From positions 3,005,501 through 3,069,500 of the forward strand of contig JAVSGI010000005.1 of NCBI GenBank assembly GCA_032334235.1: a DNA stretch of 64,000 bases. Direction: 5' to 3'. The notes under the pieces were generated by a model. It did not search any database. It was not told the DNA's origin and saw nothing but the letters and a program-made list of their open reading frames with translations. A program made the position numbers and the translations under genes. Below are positions 16,103 to 26,317 of the stretch, in pieces. Numbering within the stretch: the stretch's first letter is position 1; each line of letters starts with the position of its first letter. The DNA comes from Paracoccaceae bacterium Fryx2 (GTDB lineage: Bacteria > Pseudomonadota > Alphaproteobacteria > Rhodobacterales > Rhodobacteraceae).

Positions 16103-17890
16103 GTGGCAGAAGTCGTGACAATGGTGATTCCCGGTATTCCCCTGCAGACCGTCCTTTCCTCCCGAGCCGGGGCGGTTTCTGCCGACCCGGGCAGCGGGCG
16201 TGATTCTGGCAGCGCCTTTGCCCGGCTGGCGGCCGAGCAGGAGGCAGAGGCGGAAAGGACCGCGTTCCCGACCGAAGATGCGCGGGCCGTGATGGCCCCG
16301 CCGGCGCAAGCCCTCGGGTCGACGATGATCTGGCGGATGGATGCCGATCCCGCCGACCAGGCAGCGTTTGCGCGAGGCCCGGGCGAAGGCACCGCAAACG
16401 GCGCATCGGGCATGCCTTCGTCAGCGGCCCCGGCGGCCAACGGCAGCGACGCCGCAGTGCCGGAGGGGGGGGCGCGCGCCGGGGCAGAGGCCGCAGGCCC
16501 GGCCGCGAGTTTGGCCGCCATGATGTCCATGGTTTCTGCGCCCGAGGCAGAGGCAGGCGACGGGGGGCGGACGCTCCCATCCGGGGTGGCCGTTTCCGGC
16601 GAACCCGTCACCCCAAGGCCGGGTGCCGGATCTGCCGGTCCGGTCGCCGGACTTTCGCTCTCAAGCCCCGCGGTGCAGCCGGGTTTCCCGACCGGCGGGC
16701 AAGTCTCCGACCGGCAATCCGGTACGGTGTCGACACCAGCTGACCGGACGGCGGCGGGGCTGCCTGCGACCCAGATCGGCGGGCAAAGCCGCGACCAGCT
16801 TTCCGCCCCCGCTCAGGCGGCAATGACAGCCCCCGGCGAGCCTGCGCCTTCCTGGCCCGCCCTGCTGCAACGGGCGGCACCCAGCATCCCTGCCGGTCAG
16901 ACAGCCAGCGTGGCAGATCGTGCATCGGGCTTCCGCCCCCACCCCGGTGCGGCGGCAATCGGCAGGCCGACGGAGGCTGCAGCCGAAAGGGCAACGTCTG
17001 TGCCGCCAGCCGCCGACACGCCAGCAGCCGACACTCCAGCAAACGGGCCGGACGCGGGCAGGGCCACCGCCACCGCCCTGTCGGATCGCCCGGGCAGCCT
17101 GCCAGTCGCGCCGGGCAGCGCCACGACCGCAAGCCGACCTGCGGAGCCGCCGCCGCCCATTCCGTCACCGGCGCAGGCAAGTCCTGCGCCTGGCCAGGAT
17201 GTCGCGGCCCGCTTGGCCGTGATGCAGGCTGCGGCAGGCCGCGACCCGGTCCTCGCCCCGGTGCAAGGGCAGGCCCCGGCGGAAACGCCTGCGCCTGCGC
17301 AATTCACGACCCCCGGGTCTGCGCAGCCTACCGGTTCCCGGCCGATCTTGCCGCAGCCCGCCGATCCGCAGGTTGCGGGACTATCGGCCGCCGCGCCCCC
17401 GCCTGACGCGGCGTTGCTGTCGCAGGCCCCCGGGCCGGCGCTGTCGGCAGGCTCCGGCGCTGACCAGATGCCGACCCGCCGTGCCGAGGCGCAGGCGCTG
17501 CCGCCCACCGTCGCCCCCGCCCTGATCGAGGCGGTCCGGCAGTCGCCCGGTGGCCCGGTCGAACTGACGCTGGCCCCCGAGGAACTGGGGCGCCTGCGCA
17601 TGACGCTGCATCAGGACGGCGATTCGATCCGCGTCACCCTGCTGGTCGAACGGGCCGAGACGCTGGATCTGCTGCGCCGTCACGGCGACCAGTTGTGGCA
17701 GGAGTTCCGTCAGGCCGGCTTTACCGGCGGCAGCCTCAGCTTCGGGCAGTGGGGTGGCCAGGGCACCCGGAACCACCCTCCTCAGTCGGCAGACGCCCCG
17801 CCGGACCCGGCGCCCCACGCCTCCGCAGCCCCGCCAGCCGCCACTCCGGCCCGGACCGTCGGCGACACCGGGCTTGATCTCAGAATGTGA
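16103..17890 (+). CDS. fliK: Flagellar hook-length control protein FliK
   Basis: A 595-residue FliK. The first ~460 residues are Ala/Pro/Gly-rich and poorly structured, as expected for the molecular ruler. The C-terminal Flg_hook domain (about 465-555) has VELTLAPEELGRLRMTLHQDG and the following LVERAETLDLLRRHGDQLWQEFRQAG. It interacts with FlhB to switch export specificity when the hook reaches full length. Start is GTG at 16103, or ATG at 16121; neither has a strong ribosome site. flgD follows after 11 bp. Confidence 0.92.
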   Translation: MAEVVTMVIPGIPLQTVLSSRAGAVSADPGSGRDSGSAFARLAAEQEAEAERTAFPTEDARAVMAPPAQALGSTMIWRMDADPADQAAFARGPGEGTANGASGMPSSAAPAANGSDAAVPEGGARAGAEAAGPAASLAAMMSMVSAPEAEAGDGGRTLPSGVAVSGEPVTPRPGAGSAGPVAGLSLSSPAVQPGFPTGGQVSDRQSGTVSTPADRTAAGLPATQIGGQSRDQLSAPAQAAMTAPGEPAPSWPALLQRAAPSIPAGQTASVADRASGFRPHPGAAAIGRPTEAAAERATSVPPAADTPAADTPANGPDAGRATATALSDRPGSLPVAPGSATTASRPAEPPPPIPSPAQASPAPGQDVAARLAVMQAAAGRDPVLAPVQGQAPAETPAPAQFTTPGSAQPTGSRPILPQPADPQVAGLSAAAPPPDAALLSQAPGPALSAGSGADQMPTRRAEAQALPPTVAPALIEAVRQSPGGPVELTLAPEELGRLRMTLHQDGDSIRVTLLVERAETLDLLRRHGDQLWQEFRQAGFTGGSLSFGQWGGQGTRNHPPQSADAPPDPAPHASAAPPAATPARTVGDTGLDLRM

Positions 17891-17901
17891 AAGGAAACCC
17901 G

Positions 17902-18573
17902 GTGAACATCACCTCGACCACAACCGCCGCCTCGGTGGCAACCAGCACCACCAAGGCGGCAGGCAACGCCCAGGGCGGCGTGATCAGCAGCGATTTCCAG
18001 ACCTTCCTGCGGATGCTTTCGACCTAGATGCAGAACCAGGACCCGCTGAACCCGATCGATTCGTCCGACTACGCGGTGCAGCTTGCGACGTTTTCCGGGG
18101 TTGAACAGCAGGTGCGGACCAATCAGCTGCTGGAAGGACTGTATGGGCAGTTCGATGTCATGGGGATGGCGCAGCTTGCGGGCTGGGTCGGGCGCGAGGC
18201 ACGGGCGGCCGGCCCGGCCTGGGTGGACGGCTCGACGATGAGCCTGTCGCCCAACCCCGCTGCCCTGGCCGACCGGGCGGTGCTTGTGGTGCGCGACAAC
18301 TTGAACCGTGTCGTCGCCCGCGAGGATGTCGACCGCACCAGCACCGCCCTGCAATGGGAACCGGTCGGCAGCGACGGCGAGCCCTTGCCGGAAGGGAAAT
18401 ACACCTTCCAGCTTGAAAGCTATTCCGGCGAGAACCTGCTCGGCACCAATGATGTCGAGGTCTATGCGCGCGTGCTCGAGGCGCGGGGCGGCGCCGGCGG
18501 GACGATTCTGGTGCTGAAAGGGGGCATCGAAGTGCTCGCCGGCAACATCACCGCCCTGCGCGCAGGCGACTGA
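17902..18573 (+). pseudogene. flgD: flgD (hook cap) interrupted by an in-frame amber codon
   Basis: Reading from the GTG at 17902 (AAGGAAA 7-8 nt upstream) gives the FlgD N-terminus with ISSDFQTFLRMLST. TAG at 18025-18027 (codon 42) then sits where homologues have Gln (L-x-x-Q-x-x-N-Q-D-P). The frame resumes at once with ATG 18028 and MQNQDPLNPIDSSDYAVQL, the FlgD hallmark, and runs through the intact C-terminal Ig-like/tudor region to 18573. One C-to-T change (CAG to TAG) explains it. Without suppression or reinitiation at the abutting ATG, hook capping would fail and cells would be non-motile. It could also be a base-call error. Confidence 0.88.
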
Positions 18574-18593
18574 GACGGGCGCCTTTCGCCTGT

Positions 18594-18611
18594 GGCGGCG
18601 CAGGCGCCGCC
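18594..18611 (+). terminator. Terminator-like hairpin after flgD
   Basis: Perfect 8-bp stem GGCGGCGC/GCGCCGCC with an AG loop, 21 bp beyond the flgD stop and ahead of the convergent ubiB. There is no T-run. The remaining bases to 18726 show no gene. Confidence 0.5.
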
Positions 18612-18726
18612 GCGGGGTGCCCGGCAGGTCTGCGTCGGCCTGCCTTGTCACGCGGCGGGGGCGACGCCGTGATGCAGGGCTGCCCGCGGGCGGACAAGGA
18701 ACCCCTGCATCCCCCGGCGGCGGAAC

Positions 18727-20256
18727 TTAGACCATCTGCGCGAGCCAGACACCCACGCCGGTGCAGGCAGCCCCCAGGGCCATCCACAGCAGCGGATGCG
18801 TCCTGGGCCGCGGCTGCACCACCACGATCGGCTGGCTTTGCCGGATCAGCAGGTCTTCCATCATCCCGGGCAGTTTCGGGCCGAAGCGCGCCATCACCCG
18901 GGCGGTCTTGCCCAGATCGCGCAGCAGGGCGCGCGGGCCGACGTTCTGCTTGATGTAATCCTCGACGATGGGGTGCGCGACATGCCAGATGTTCAGGTTC
19001 GGGTCGAGCGAGCGCGCGACCCCTTCGACCACGACCATCGTGCGTTGCAGCAGGATCAGTTCGGTTCGGGTTTCCATGCCGAATCGTTCCGTGACTTCAA
19101 ACAGATAGGCCAGCAGGCGCGCCATGGAAATCCGGCTGGCATCCATGCCGAAGATCGGCTCGCCCACCACCCGCAGGGCGCGGGCGAACTCGTCGATGTC
19201 GCGGTTGGCAGGCACATAGCCCGCCTCGAAATGCACCTCGGCCACGCGGCGATAGTCGCGGCGGATGAAGCCGAACAGAATCTCGGCATAGACCCGGCGG
19301 GTGTATTCATCCAGCCGCCCCATGATGCCGAAGTCATAGGCGATGATGTCGCCATTGGCCGCGACCTTCAGGTTGCCCTGATGCATGTCGGCGTGGAAGT
19401 ATCCGTCGCGCAGCGCGTGGCTGAGGAACAGGTGCAGCACCCGTGTGCCCAGCACCCGGCGGTCGTGGCCGGCGGCATCCAGCGCGTCATTGTCGGCCAG
19501 ACTGATGCCTTCGGCCCAGTCCATCGTCATCACCTGACGGCCCGAGAGATCCCAGATCGGCTTGGGCACCTGAAAGCCCGTGTCAGCCTCGGTATTGGTG
19601 GCGAACTCCGCCGCCGCCGCCGATTCCAGCCGCAGGTCGAGTTCGCCGTTCACCACGCCCTCGAAATGCGTGATCACATCCATCGGCCGCAGGCGGCGCG
19701 AGGCGGGAGACAGGGCCTCGATGATGGTGGCGGCCAGATAGAAGGCGTCGATATCCTTGCGGAAGTCGCGCTCGATATGAGGCCGCAGCACCTTGACCGC
19801 GACCTCCTGCCCGGTGGCGGCCATGCGCGCCCGATGGACCTGCGCGATGGAGGCGGCCGCAACCGGTTCGGAAAACTCGGAAAAAAGCTGATCGACGGGT
19901 TGGGCCAGTTCCTCCTCGATCATCCGCTTGGCCACGTCGATCGGGAAGGGAGGCAGCTTGTCCTGCAGATACTTCAGCTGCACGGCCAGATCGTCGCCGA
20001 CCACGTCGGGGCGGGTGGACAGGATCTGCCCGAACTTGATGTAGGCGGGCCCGAGAGCCGAAAGCGCACGGGTGGCCGGCGGCAGGTCGGGGTCGCCGGG
20101 CAGGCCCAGCCACTTGAACGGCCAGCCCATGACGCGCGCCACCAGCCGCAGGCTTTTCGGCGCCTCGAACGCCTCCAGCACCACGCCGATCGCGCCGGTG
20201 CGTTCCATCGTGGCAAGCGTTCGGATCAGGCGGATGATGTTGTGGGGGCCGCGCAC
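18727..20256 (-). CDS. ubiB: Ubiquinone biosynthesis kinase-like protein UbiB
   Basis: A 509-residue UbiB/ABC1 family protein. It has the family KxGQ motif (IKFGQILSTRPD, about residues 72-83), the atypical-kinase catalytic segments FHADMHQGNLKV and AYDFGIMGRL, and C-terminal hydrophobic helices ending at the stop. UbiB is an atypical ATPase needed for aerobic ubiquinone synthesis, probably helping to move lipid intermediates. The start is GTG at 20256 and shares one base with the ubiE stop (TAGTG), so the pair is tightly coupled. Confidence 0.95.
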   Translation of the reverse strand: MRGPHNIIRLIRTLATMERTGAIGVVLEAFEAPKSLRLVARVMGWPFKWLGLPGDPDLPPATRALSALGPAYIKFGQILSTRPDVVGDDLAVQLKYLQDKLPPFPIDVAKRMIEEELAQPVDQLFSEFSEPVAAASIAQVHRARMAATGQEVAVKVLRPHIERDFRKDIDAFYLAATIIEALSPASRRLRPMDVITHFEGVVNGELDLRLESAAAAEFATNTEADTGFQVPKPIWDLSGRQVMTMDWAEGISLADNDALDAAGHDRRVLGTRVLHLFLSHALRDGYFHADMHQGNLKVAANGDIIAYDFGIMGRLDEYTRRVYAEILFGFIRRDYRRVAEVHFEAGYVPANRDIDEFARALRVVGEPIFGMDASRISMARLLAYLFEVTERFGMETRTELILLQRTMVVVEGVARSLDPNLNIWHVAHPIVEDYIKQNVGPRALLRDLGKTARVMARFGPKLPGMMEDLLIRQSQPIVVVQPRPRTHPLLWMALGAACTGVGVWLAQMV

Positions 20257-21008
20257 TAGATCTTCCAGCCGGAGTGCAGGGCCGCGATGCCCATGGAAAG
20301 ATTGCGGTATTTCACCTGACCGAAGCCCGCGGCGCGGATCATCCCGGCAAAGGTGTCCTGATCGGGGAACTTGCGGATCGATTCCACCAGATACTGATAG
20401 CTGTCGCGGTCGCCCGCGATGATCTGGCCCATCACCGGAATCACGTTGAAGCTGTAGCGGTCATAGGCCCATTGCATCGCCGGGTTCGGCATCTGGCTGA
20501 ACTCCAGCACCATCAGGCGGCCGCCGGGGCGTAGCACGCGGAACGCCTCGCGCAGCGCATCGGGAATGCGCGTGACGTTGCGGATGCCGAAGCTGATGGT
20601 GTAGACATCGAAGCTGCGATCAGGGAAGGGAAGGGCCATCGCATCGCCCACCACCCAGTCGAGCCGGTCCGCCATCTGGTCGGCATCGGCGCGCTGCCGC
20701 CCCGATACCAGCATCGATTCGGTCATGTCGCAGACCGTGGCCGTCGCCCCCGGCGCGCGCTTGAGGAAGCGGAATGCCACGTCGCCGGTGCCCCCCGCCA
20801 CATCCAAGAGCTTCTGGCCGGGCCGGGGCGCCAGCCAGTCCATCATCGCGTCTTTCCACAGCCGGTGGATGCCCAGCGACATCGCATCGTTCATCACATC
20901 GTATTTCGACGCGACGCGGGTGAAGACGCCATGGACCATCCCGGCCTTTGCGCCTTCGTCCACGGTCTGGAAGCCGAAATGGGTGGTCTTCGCGGGTTCT
21001 TGGGTCAT
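20256..21008 (-). CDS. ubiE: Ubiquinone/menaquinone C-methyltransferase UbiE
   Basis: A 250-residue SAM-dependent methyltransferase. Motifs are [27 protein letters not shown] (UbiE signature 1), the SAM-binding [13 protein letters not shown], and [15 protein letters not shown] (signature 2). It methylates the benzoquinol ring in quinone synthesis. The ATG at 21008 was chosen; the frame is open upstream, but that stretch is antisense to mutM's 5' region. It is divergent from mutM and followed directly by ubiB. Confidence 0.96.
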   Translation of the reverse strand: MTQEPAKTTHFGFQTVDEGAKAGMVHGVFTRVASKYDVMNDAMSLGIHRLWKDAMMDWLAPRPGQKLLDVAGGTGDVAFRFLKRAPGATATVCDMTESMLVSGRQRADADQMADRLDWVVGDAMALPFPDRSFDVYTISFGIRNVTRIPDALREAFRVLRPGGRLMVLEFSQMPNPAMQWAYDRYSFNVIPVMGQIIAGDRDSYQYLVESIRKFPDQDTFAGMIRAAGFGQVKYRNLSMGIAALHSGWKI

Positions 21009-21093
21009 GAGGTCTTGTCGTCCTTGGCTTTGCGACTCCTTATAGGGCGCTTGCGCGTCGCTGCAATGCGCCGATCTGTCTGAGGAGCGGAAG

Positions 21094-21945
21094 ATGCCCG
21101 AATTGCCGGAAGTCGAGACAGTCCGCCGCGGGCTGGAGCCGGTGATGTCGGGGCAGGTGATCGTGCAGGCCCGGGTCAACCGCGCCGACCTGCGCCGGCC
21201 GTTTCCGCCGGAAATGGCGAGTCGGCTGACCGGCGCGCGGGTGCTGGGGCTGCGGCGGCGGTCGAAATACATCCTGGCCGATCTGGACCGGGGCGAGACG
21301 CTGCTGATCCATCTGGGCATGTCGGGGCGGATGCTGATCTCGGGCGCGGTGACCGGGGCCTTTCACCGCACGCATCCGCTGGCGGCCAAGCATGACCATG
21401 TGGTGTTCGACATGGCGGGCGGCGCGCGCGTCACCTTCAACGACGCCCGCCGCTTCGGCGCGATGGACCTGTTCGCGACCGATGGCGCCGAGGCGCATCC
21501 GCTGCTGGCCGGGCTGGGGCCGGAACCCATGGGCAACGGCTTTTCCGAGGATTACCTGGTCGCCCGGCTGAAGGGCCGCGCCACGCCGGTCAAGTCGGCG
21601 CTGCTGGATCAGCGGGTGGTGGCGGGCCTGGGCAACATCTATGTCTGCGAGGTGCTGCACCGCGCGGGGCTCAGCCCGCTGACGCTGGCGGGGCAGATCG
21701 CTGCGGGCCGGGTGGCCGGGCTGGTGCCGATCATCCGCACCGTGCTGGCCGAGGCGATCGAGGCGGGCGGGTCATCCTTGCGCGACTACCGGCAGGCAGA
21801 TGGCGAACTGGGCTACTTTCAGCACAGCTTTCGCGTCTATGGCCGCGAGGGCGAGCCCTGCCCGACCCCCGGATGCGGCGGCACCATCGGGCGGCTCGTG
21901 CAGGCCGGGCGGTCGTCGTTCCATTGCCCGCAGTGTCAGAGATGA
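21094..21945 (+). CDS. mutM: Formamidopyrimidine-DNA glycosylase MutM
   Basis: A 283-residue Fpg. The N-terminal [15 protein letters not shown] carries catalytic Pro2 and Glu3. The helix-two-turn-helix and the C-terminal zinc finger (four Cys in CPTPGCGG and HCPQCQR) are intact. It removes 8-oxoguanine and FaPy lesions and cleaves the abasic site. It is divergent from ubiE and followed after 58 bp by a crotonase gene. Confidence 0.97.
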   Translation: MPELPEVETVRRGLEPVMSGQVIVQARVNRADLRRPFPPEMASRLTGARVLGLRRRSKYILADLDRGETLLIHLGMSGRMLISGAVTGAFHRTHPLAAKHDHVVFDMAGGARVTFNDARRFGAMDLFATDGAEAHPLLAGLGPEPMGNGFSEDYLVARLKGRATPVKSALLDQRVVAGLGNIYVCEVLHRAGLSPLTLAGQIAAGRVAGLVPIIRTVLAEAIEAGGSSLRDYRQADGELGYFQHSFRVYGREGEPCPTPGCGGTIGRLVQAGRSSFHCPQCQR

Positions 21946-22003
21946 CTTGAACCCCGCCACGGCAGTGCTAGACCTTGCCGGATTGCCCAACGGGAGAGCC
22001 TTG

Positions 22004-22780
22004 ATGGCCTACGAGACACTGATCGTCGAGATCGAGGACAATGTGGCGCTGATCCGGCTGAACCGGCCCGACGCGCTGAACGCGCTGAACGCCATGCTGA
22101 TGCGCGAGCTGGCCGCGGCACTGACCGCCGCCGATACCAACGACAACGTGCGCTGCATCATCCTGACCGGGTCGGAAAAGGCGTTCGCCGCCGGGGCCGA
22201 CATCAAGGAGATGTCGACCAAGAGCTTTGTCGAGGTCTACACCGAAGACCTGTTCGCCGCCGATTCCGATGCGATCCTGCGGGTGCGCAAGCCGATCATC
22301 GCCGCCGTCGCGGGCTATGCGCTGGGCGGCGGGTGCGAGCTTGCGATGATGTGCGACTACATCATCTGCGCCGACACCGCCAAGTTCGGCCAGCCCGAGA
22401 TCAACCTGGGCGTCGTGGCCGGCATGGGCGGCACCCAGCGCCTGACGCGCTTTGTCGGCAAGTCCAAATCAATGGACATGCACCTGACCGGCCGCTTCAT
22501 GGATGCGGCGGAAGCCGAGCGTTGCGGGCTGGTAAGCCGCGTCGTGCCGGCCAAGTCGCTGATCGAGGAGGCGATGAAGGCGGCCATCAAGATCTCGGAA
22601 AAATCGGCGCTGACGGTGATGGCTGTGAAAGAGGCGGTGAACCGCAGCTACGAATCCACGCTGCGCGAAGGGCTGCTGTTCGAACGCCGCCTGTTCCATT
22701 CGCTGTTCGCCACCGAGGACCAGAAAGAGGGCATGGCCGCCTTCCTGGAAAAGCGCCAGCCGCAATTCCGTGACAGATAG
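22004..22780 (+). CDS. Enoyl-CoA hydratase (crotonase family)
   Basis: A 258-residue crotonase with the oxyanion-hole motifs [11 protein letters not shown] (about 62-72) and [24 protein letters not shown], and both catalytic glutamates in place (E in GGGCELAM; E in FGQPEINLG). It hydrates 2-enoyl-CoA in beta-oxidation. The ATG at 22004 follows GGGAGAG. This fatty-acid type gene is often next to mutM and rpsT in Rhodobacterales. Confidence 0.93.
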   Translation: MAYETLIVEIEDNVALIRLNRPDALNALNAMLMRELAAALTAADTNDNVRCIILTGSEKAFAAGADIKEMSTKSFVEVYTEDLFAADSDAILRVRKPIIAAVAGYALGGGCELAMMCDYIICADTAKFGQPEINLGVVAGMGGTQRLTRFVGKSKSMDMHLTGRFMDAAEAERCGLVSRVVPAKSLIEEAMKAAIKISEKSALTVMAVKEAVNRSYESTLREGLLFERRLFHSLFATEDQKEGMAAFLEKRQPQFRDR

Positions 22781-22803
22781 ATGACTTTCCGGGCCATCCC
22801 CGG

Positions 22804-22832
22804 TTGACTTGCCCCCGAGTCGCCCGTAAAGA
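22804..22832 (+). promoter_or_regulatory. Predicted sigma70-type promoter of rpsT
   Basis: TTGACT (22804-22809), 17-bp spacer, TAAAGA (22827-22832), giving a leader of about 40 nt before the rpsT ATG. Confidence 0.65.
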
Positions 22833-22876
22833 CGCGGCTTCAAGATAGACACGAACCGAAGAACCGGAATCGATAC

Positions 22877-23152
22877 ATGGCCAATTCGCCCCAGTCCAAG
22901 AAGCGCGCCCGCCAGTCCGACGCACGCTATGTCGTGAACAAGGCGCGTCGCTCGCGTATCCGCACCTTCCTGCGCAAGGTCGAAGAGGCGCTCGCCTCCG
23001 GCAACCAGGAAGCCGCCGCCGCCGCCCTTCGCGTCGCACAGCCGGAAATGGCGCGTGGTGTCACCAAGGGCGTGCTGCACAAGAACACCGTGGCGCGGAA
23101 GATGTCGCGCCTGTCGTCGCGCGTGAAGTCGCTGGCAGCCGTCGCCGCCTGA
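22877..23152 (+). CDS. rpsT: 30S ribosomal protein S20
   Basis: A 91-residue very basic S20 ([16 protein letters not shown] start, two long helices, [21 protein letters not shown] end). It binds 16S rRNA in the 30S body. Monocistronic: its own promoter is upstream and a clear intrinsic terminator lies at 23178-23205. rpsT directly upstream of dnaA is the usual alphaproteobacterial arrangement. Confidence 0.97.
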   Translation: MANSPQSKKRARQSDARYVVNKARRSRIRTFLRKVEEALASGNQEAAAAALRVAQPEMARGVTKGVLHKNTVARKMSRLSSRVKSLAAVAA

Positions 23153-23177
23153 TCTCCACTGTGACATGATTGCCGTC

Positions 23178-23205
23178 AAAAGCGCGCCGCAGGGTGCGCT
23201 TTTTG
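23178..23205 (+). terminator. Intrinsic terminator of rpsT
   Basis: AAAAGCGC (23178-23185) and GCGCTTTT (23196-23203) form an 8-bp stem that runs into a T-tract, 26 bp past the rpsT stop. Confidence 0.85.
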
Positions 23206-23660
23206 CGTTTTGGCAACGGTTTTCCCGGCCTGCGTTGCCGGTTTGCACTGGCATCCGGATTCGCTGCACCAAAGCCCTGTCAACAGCGAAGTTCGGTTGC
23301 GGAGCCGCCACCCGCCTTGCTACCTTCATCAGGCGATTCACGCCGTCCTGGGGGACATGTGCTGATCGCGACCGGAACTTCTGGGCCCATGTTGTCGCTC
23401 TGCCGCGATGATGTCAGGAACTGGTTGGCGATCAATAGTTTATGATGTCTGCGCCAGAAGCTGCGCAGATCTTGAACAGCATTCCTGCTGACCCGGTACT
23501 GCCGGGCCGGCTGGTGTGTGTCATACTCCCCTCCGTGTGTCGGACCCTAGGGTTCGGCCCGGTCAGACTCGTGGCCTCGCAGGTGAAGTGCTGGGGTTGG
23601 GCAAAGTTCATTGCCCCCATAAAATGCCGGAAGCGAACGGCGACGGACGGGTCGGAACGA
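23206..23660. promoter_or_regulatory. dnaA upstream region
   Basis: 455 bp without a gene. The G+C falls in places. Three GANTC sites (23258, 23336, 23566) could be CcrM methylation targets, which control dnaA in Caulobacter, though that number is not far above chance. I see no match to the DnaA box TTATCCACA, so it is not called as an origin. An open frame in phase with dnaA exists from 23442 but has no family match. Confidence 0.4.
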
Positions 23661-25028
23661 ATGACACAAGAAACCTGGGGACGGGCGCGTGAAGAACTTC
23701 TCAAAAGGGTGGGAAAGAACAATTATGTGACCTGGATCGAGCCGCTGAAGCTCTCGGGTCTGAAAAATGGTGTAGCCCGGTTCGAAGTGCCGACGGTGTT
23801 TTTCGGCGACTGGGTGTCGCGCAACTTCGCCGATCATATCCGCCAGCAGATGACCGTCGCCGGGGCCGATGTGCAGCGCGTCGAATTCGCGGTGAATGCC
23901 GCGGCACGGGCCGCGCTGCCGGACCCGCGCACCGCAGCGAAACCTGTCGCGAAGCCGCGCCCCGCCCATCCGGCCAATGACGACGAGCTGCCCGGCGCGC
24001 CGCTGGATGCGCGCTTCACCTTCGACAGCTTCGTGGTCGGCAAGCCGAACGAGCTTGCCCATGCCGCTGCGCGCCGCGTGGCGGAAGGCGGGCCGGTGAG
24101 CTTCAACCCGCTGTTCCTGTATGGCGGCGTGGGTCTGGGCAAGACCCACCTGATGCACGCCATTGCCCATGAACTGCACGCCCGCCAGCCGCATCTGCGC
24201 GTGCTATACCTGTCGGCCGAGCAGTTCATGTACCGTTTCGTGCAGGCGCTGCGCGAACGCCAGATCATGGATTTCAAGGAGCTGTTCCGCTCGGTCGATG
24301 TGCTGATGGTCGATGACGTGCAGTTCATCGCGGGCAAGGACAGCACGCAGGAAGAATTCTTCCACACTTTCAACGCACTGGTCGATCAGAACAAGCAGAT
24401 CGTGATTTCCGCCGACCGCGCGCCGGGCGAGATCAAGGATATGGAAGACCGGATCAAGAGCCGCCTGCAATGCGGGCTGGTGGTCGATCTGCACCCCACC
24501 GACTACGAACTGCGGCTTGGCATCCTGCAACAGAAGGCAGAATTCTACCGCACGCAATACAAGGGTCTGCAGATGGCCGCGGGCGTGCTGGAGTTCCTCG
24601 CGCACCGCATCACGACCAACGTCCGCGTGCTGGAAGGCGCTCTGACGCGTCTGTTCGCCTTCGCGAGCCTCGTCGGGCGCGAGATCACGCTCGATCTGAC
24701 GCAGGACTGTCTGGCCGACATCCTGCGCGCATCCGATCGCAAGGTGACGATCGAGGAGATCCAGCGCCGGGTGGCCGAACATTTCAATATCCGGCTCAGC
24801 GACATGATCGGCCCGAAGCGGGTCCGCACCATCGCGCGGCCGCGCCAGATCGCGATGTATCTTTCAAAGCACCTGACCCCGCGATCCCTGCCCGAGATCG
24901 GCCGCCGCTTCGGCGGGCGTGATCACACCACGATCATGCACGGCGTGCGCAAGATCGAGGAACTGATGTCGACGGATTCGCAGATGGCCGACGATCTGCA
25001 ACTGCTGCGCCGTCTTTTGCAGGCCTGA
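23661..25028 (+). CDS. dnaA: Chromosomal replication initiator DnaA
   Basis: A 455-residue DnaA. Domain I spans residues 1-80 and a Pro/Ala linker about 85-110. The AAA+ domain has Walker A GGVGLGKT at 155-162 and Walker B VLMVDDVQF. Domain IV carries the box-binding signature GGRDHTTIMHGVRKI. The ATG at 23661 matches family N-termini. It melts oriC and regulates transcription. dnaN follows 163 bp downstream. Confidence 0.98.
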   Translation: MTQETWGRAREELLKRVGKNNYVTWIEPLKLSGLKNGVARFEVPTVFFGDWVSRNFADHIRQQMTVAGADVQRVEFAVNAAARAALPDPRTAAKPVAKPRPAHPANDDELPGAPLDARFTFDSFVVGKPNELAHAAARRVAEGGPVSFNPLFLYGGVGLGKTHLMHAIAHELHARQPHLRVLYLSAEQFMYRFVQALRERQIMDFKELFRSVDVLMVDDVQFIAGKDSTQEEFFHTFNALVDQNKQIVISADRAPGEIKDMEDRIKSRLQCGLVVDLHPTDYELRLGILQQKAEFYRTQYKGLQMAAGVLEFLAHRITTNVRVLEGALTRLFAFASLVGREITLDLTQDCLADILRASDRKVTIEEIQRRVAEHFNIRLSDMIGPKRVRTIARPRQIAMYLSKHLTPRSLPEIGRRFGGRDHTTIMHGVRKIEELMSTDSQMADDLQLLRRLLQA

Positions 25029-25191
25029 GCCGCCTTGTGTGGCTGTGCCGTCATGGCGCAGCCCTTGACGGCCCCGGCAAACCGTCCGACAGTCTGAAAA
25101 AGCTTGAGAACCTGCGCAAAGCGGGTAGGTTCGGCGTCCCGGCAGCGCCGCACCTGCCCCGGCGGGGCCGACCAACAAAAGGTAGTCTGGA

Positions 25192-26310
25192 ATGAAGATC
25201 AGCATCGAACGCGGCACGCTGCTCAAGGCCGTAGGGCAGGCGCAATCGGTCGTCGAGCGGCGCAACACCATTCCGATTCTTGCCAATGTGCTGATCGAGG
25301 CCGAAGGCGGTCAGGTCAGCTTCCGCGCCACCGATCTGGACATCGAGGTGGTGGACCGTGCGCCTGCGATGGTGGAACGGCCGGGCGCCACCACCGTCTC
25401 GGCGGTGATGCTGCACGAGATCGTGCGCAAGCTGCCCGACGGCGCGCTGGTCAACCTGTCGGAAGACGGCGCCACGGGGCGGCTGACGGTGACCGCCGGG
25501 CGGTCCACCTTCAGCCTTGCCACGCTGCCGAAGGAAGATTTCCCGGTGATGGCCACGTCGGAATATGCCTCGAACTTCTCGGCGCCCGCGCCCCTGCTGC
25601 GCCGCCTGTTCGACAAGGCGAAGTTCGCGATCTCCACCGAGGAGACGCGCTATTACCTGAACGGCGTCTATCTGCATGTGGCGACCGGCGACAGCGGCCC
25701 TGTGTTGCGCGCCGTGGCGACCGACGGGCATCGTCTGGCCCGGATCGACGCGCCCCTGCCCGAGGGGGCGCAGGGTATGCCCGGCGTCATCGTGCCGCGC
25801 AAGACTGTGGGCGAGCTGCGCAAGCTGCTGGAGGATGACGAGGCGATGATTGCCGTTTCTGTCTCGGAAACCAAGATCCGCTTTGCGACGCCCGGCATCC
25901 AGATGACCTCGAAGGTGATCGACGGCACCTTCCCCGACTACACCCGGGTGATTCCGATGGGCAACACCCGGCGGCTGGAGGTCGATGCCGCCGAGTTCGC
26001 CAAGGCGGTCGACCGTGTCGCAACCGTCTCGTCGGAACGCAGCCGCGCGGTGAAGCTGTCGCTGGACGAGGACCGGCTGATCCTGTCGGTCAACGCGCCC
26101 GACAGCGGTGCCGCCGAGGAGGAACTGGCCGTGGCCTATGCCGACGAGCGGCTGGAGATCGGCTTCAACGCGAAATACCTGCTGGAAATCGCAAGCCAGG
26201 TGGACCGGGAAAATGCGGTTTTCCTGTTCAACTCCTCGGGCGACCCGACGCTGATGCGCGAAGGGAACGACACCTCTGCAGTCTATGTCGTGATGCCGAT
26301 GCGTGTGTGA
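25192..26310 (+). CDS. dnaN: DNA polymerase III sliding clamp
   Basis: A 372-residue beta clamp with three similar domains: MKISIERGTLLKAVGQAQSVVERRNTIPILANV start, middle-domain FLFDKAKF-like region with ETRYYLNGVYLH, and the C-terminal ending in YVVMPMRV. It forms the processivity ring for DNA polymerases, including the DnaE2 found at 60595-63438. The dnaA-dnaN-recF-gyrB order is ancestral. Confidence 0.98.
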   Translation: MKISIERGTLLKAVGQAQSVVERRNTIPILANVLIEAEGGQVSFRATDLDIEVVDRAPAMVERPGATTVSAVMLHEIVRKLPDGALVNLSEDGATGRLTVTAGRSTFSLATLPKEDFPVMATSEYASNFSAPAPLLRRLFDKAKFAISTEETRYYLNGVYLHVATGDSGPVLRAVATDGHRLARIDAPLPEGAQGMPGVIVPRKTVGELRKLLEDDEAMIAVSVSETKIRFATPGIQMTSKVIDGTFPDYTRVIPMGNTRRLEVDAAEFAKAVDRVATVSSERSRAVKLSLDEDRLILSVNAPDSGAAEEELAVAYADERLEIGFNAKYLLEIASQVDRENAVFLFNSSGDPTLMREGNDTSAVYVVMPMRV

Positions 26311-26317
26311 CCGGCAA

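Noticed and set aside
17902-18573. Programmed recoding or frameshift in flgD
   Set aside because: The interruption is a simple in-frame TAG with no slippery heptamer or adjacent conserved stem. Homologues have Gln there, so a point mutation or base-call error is simpler.
23206-23660. Replication origin next to dnaA
   Set aside because: No recognisable DnaA boxes or A+T-rich unwinding cluster, and alphaproteobacterial origins are often not beside dnaA.
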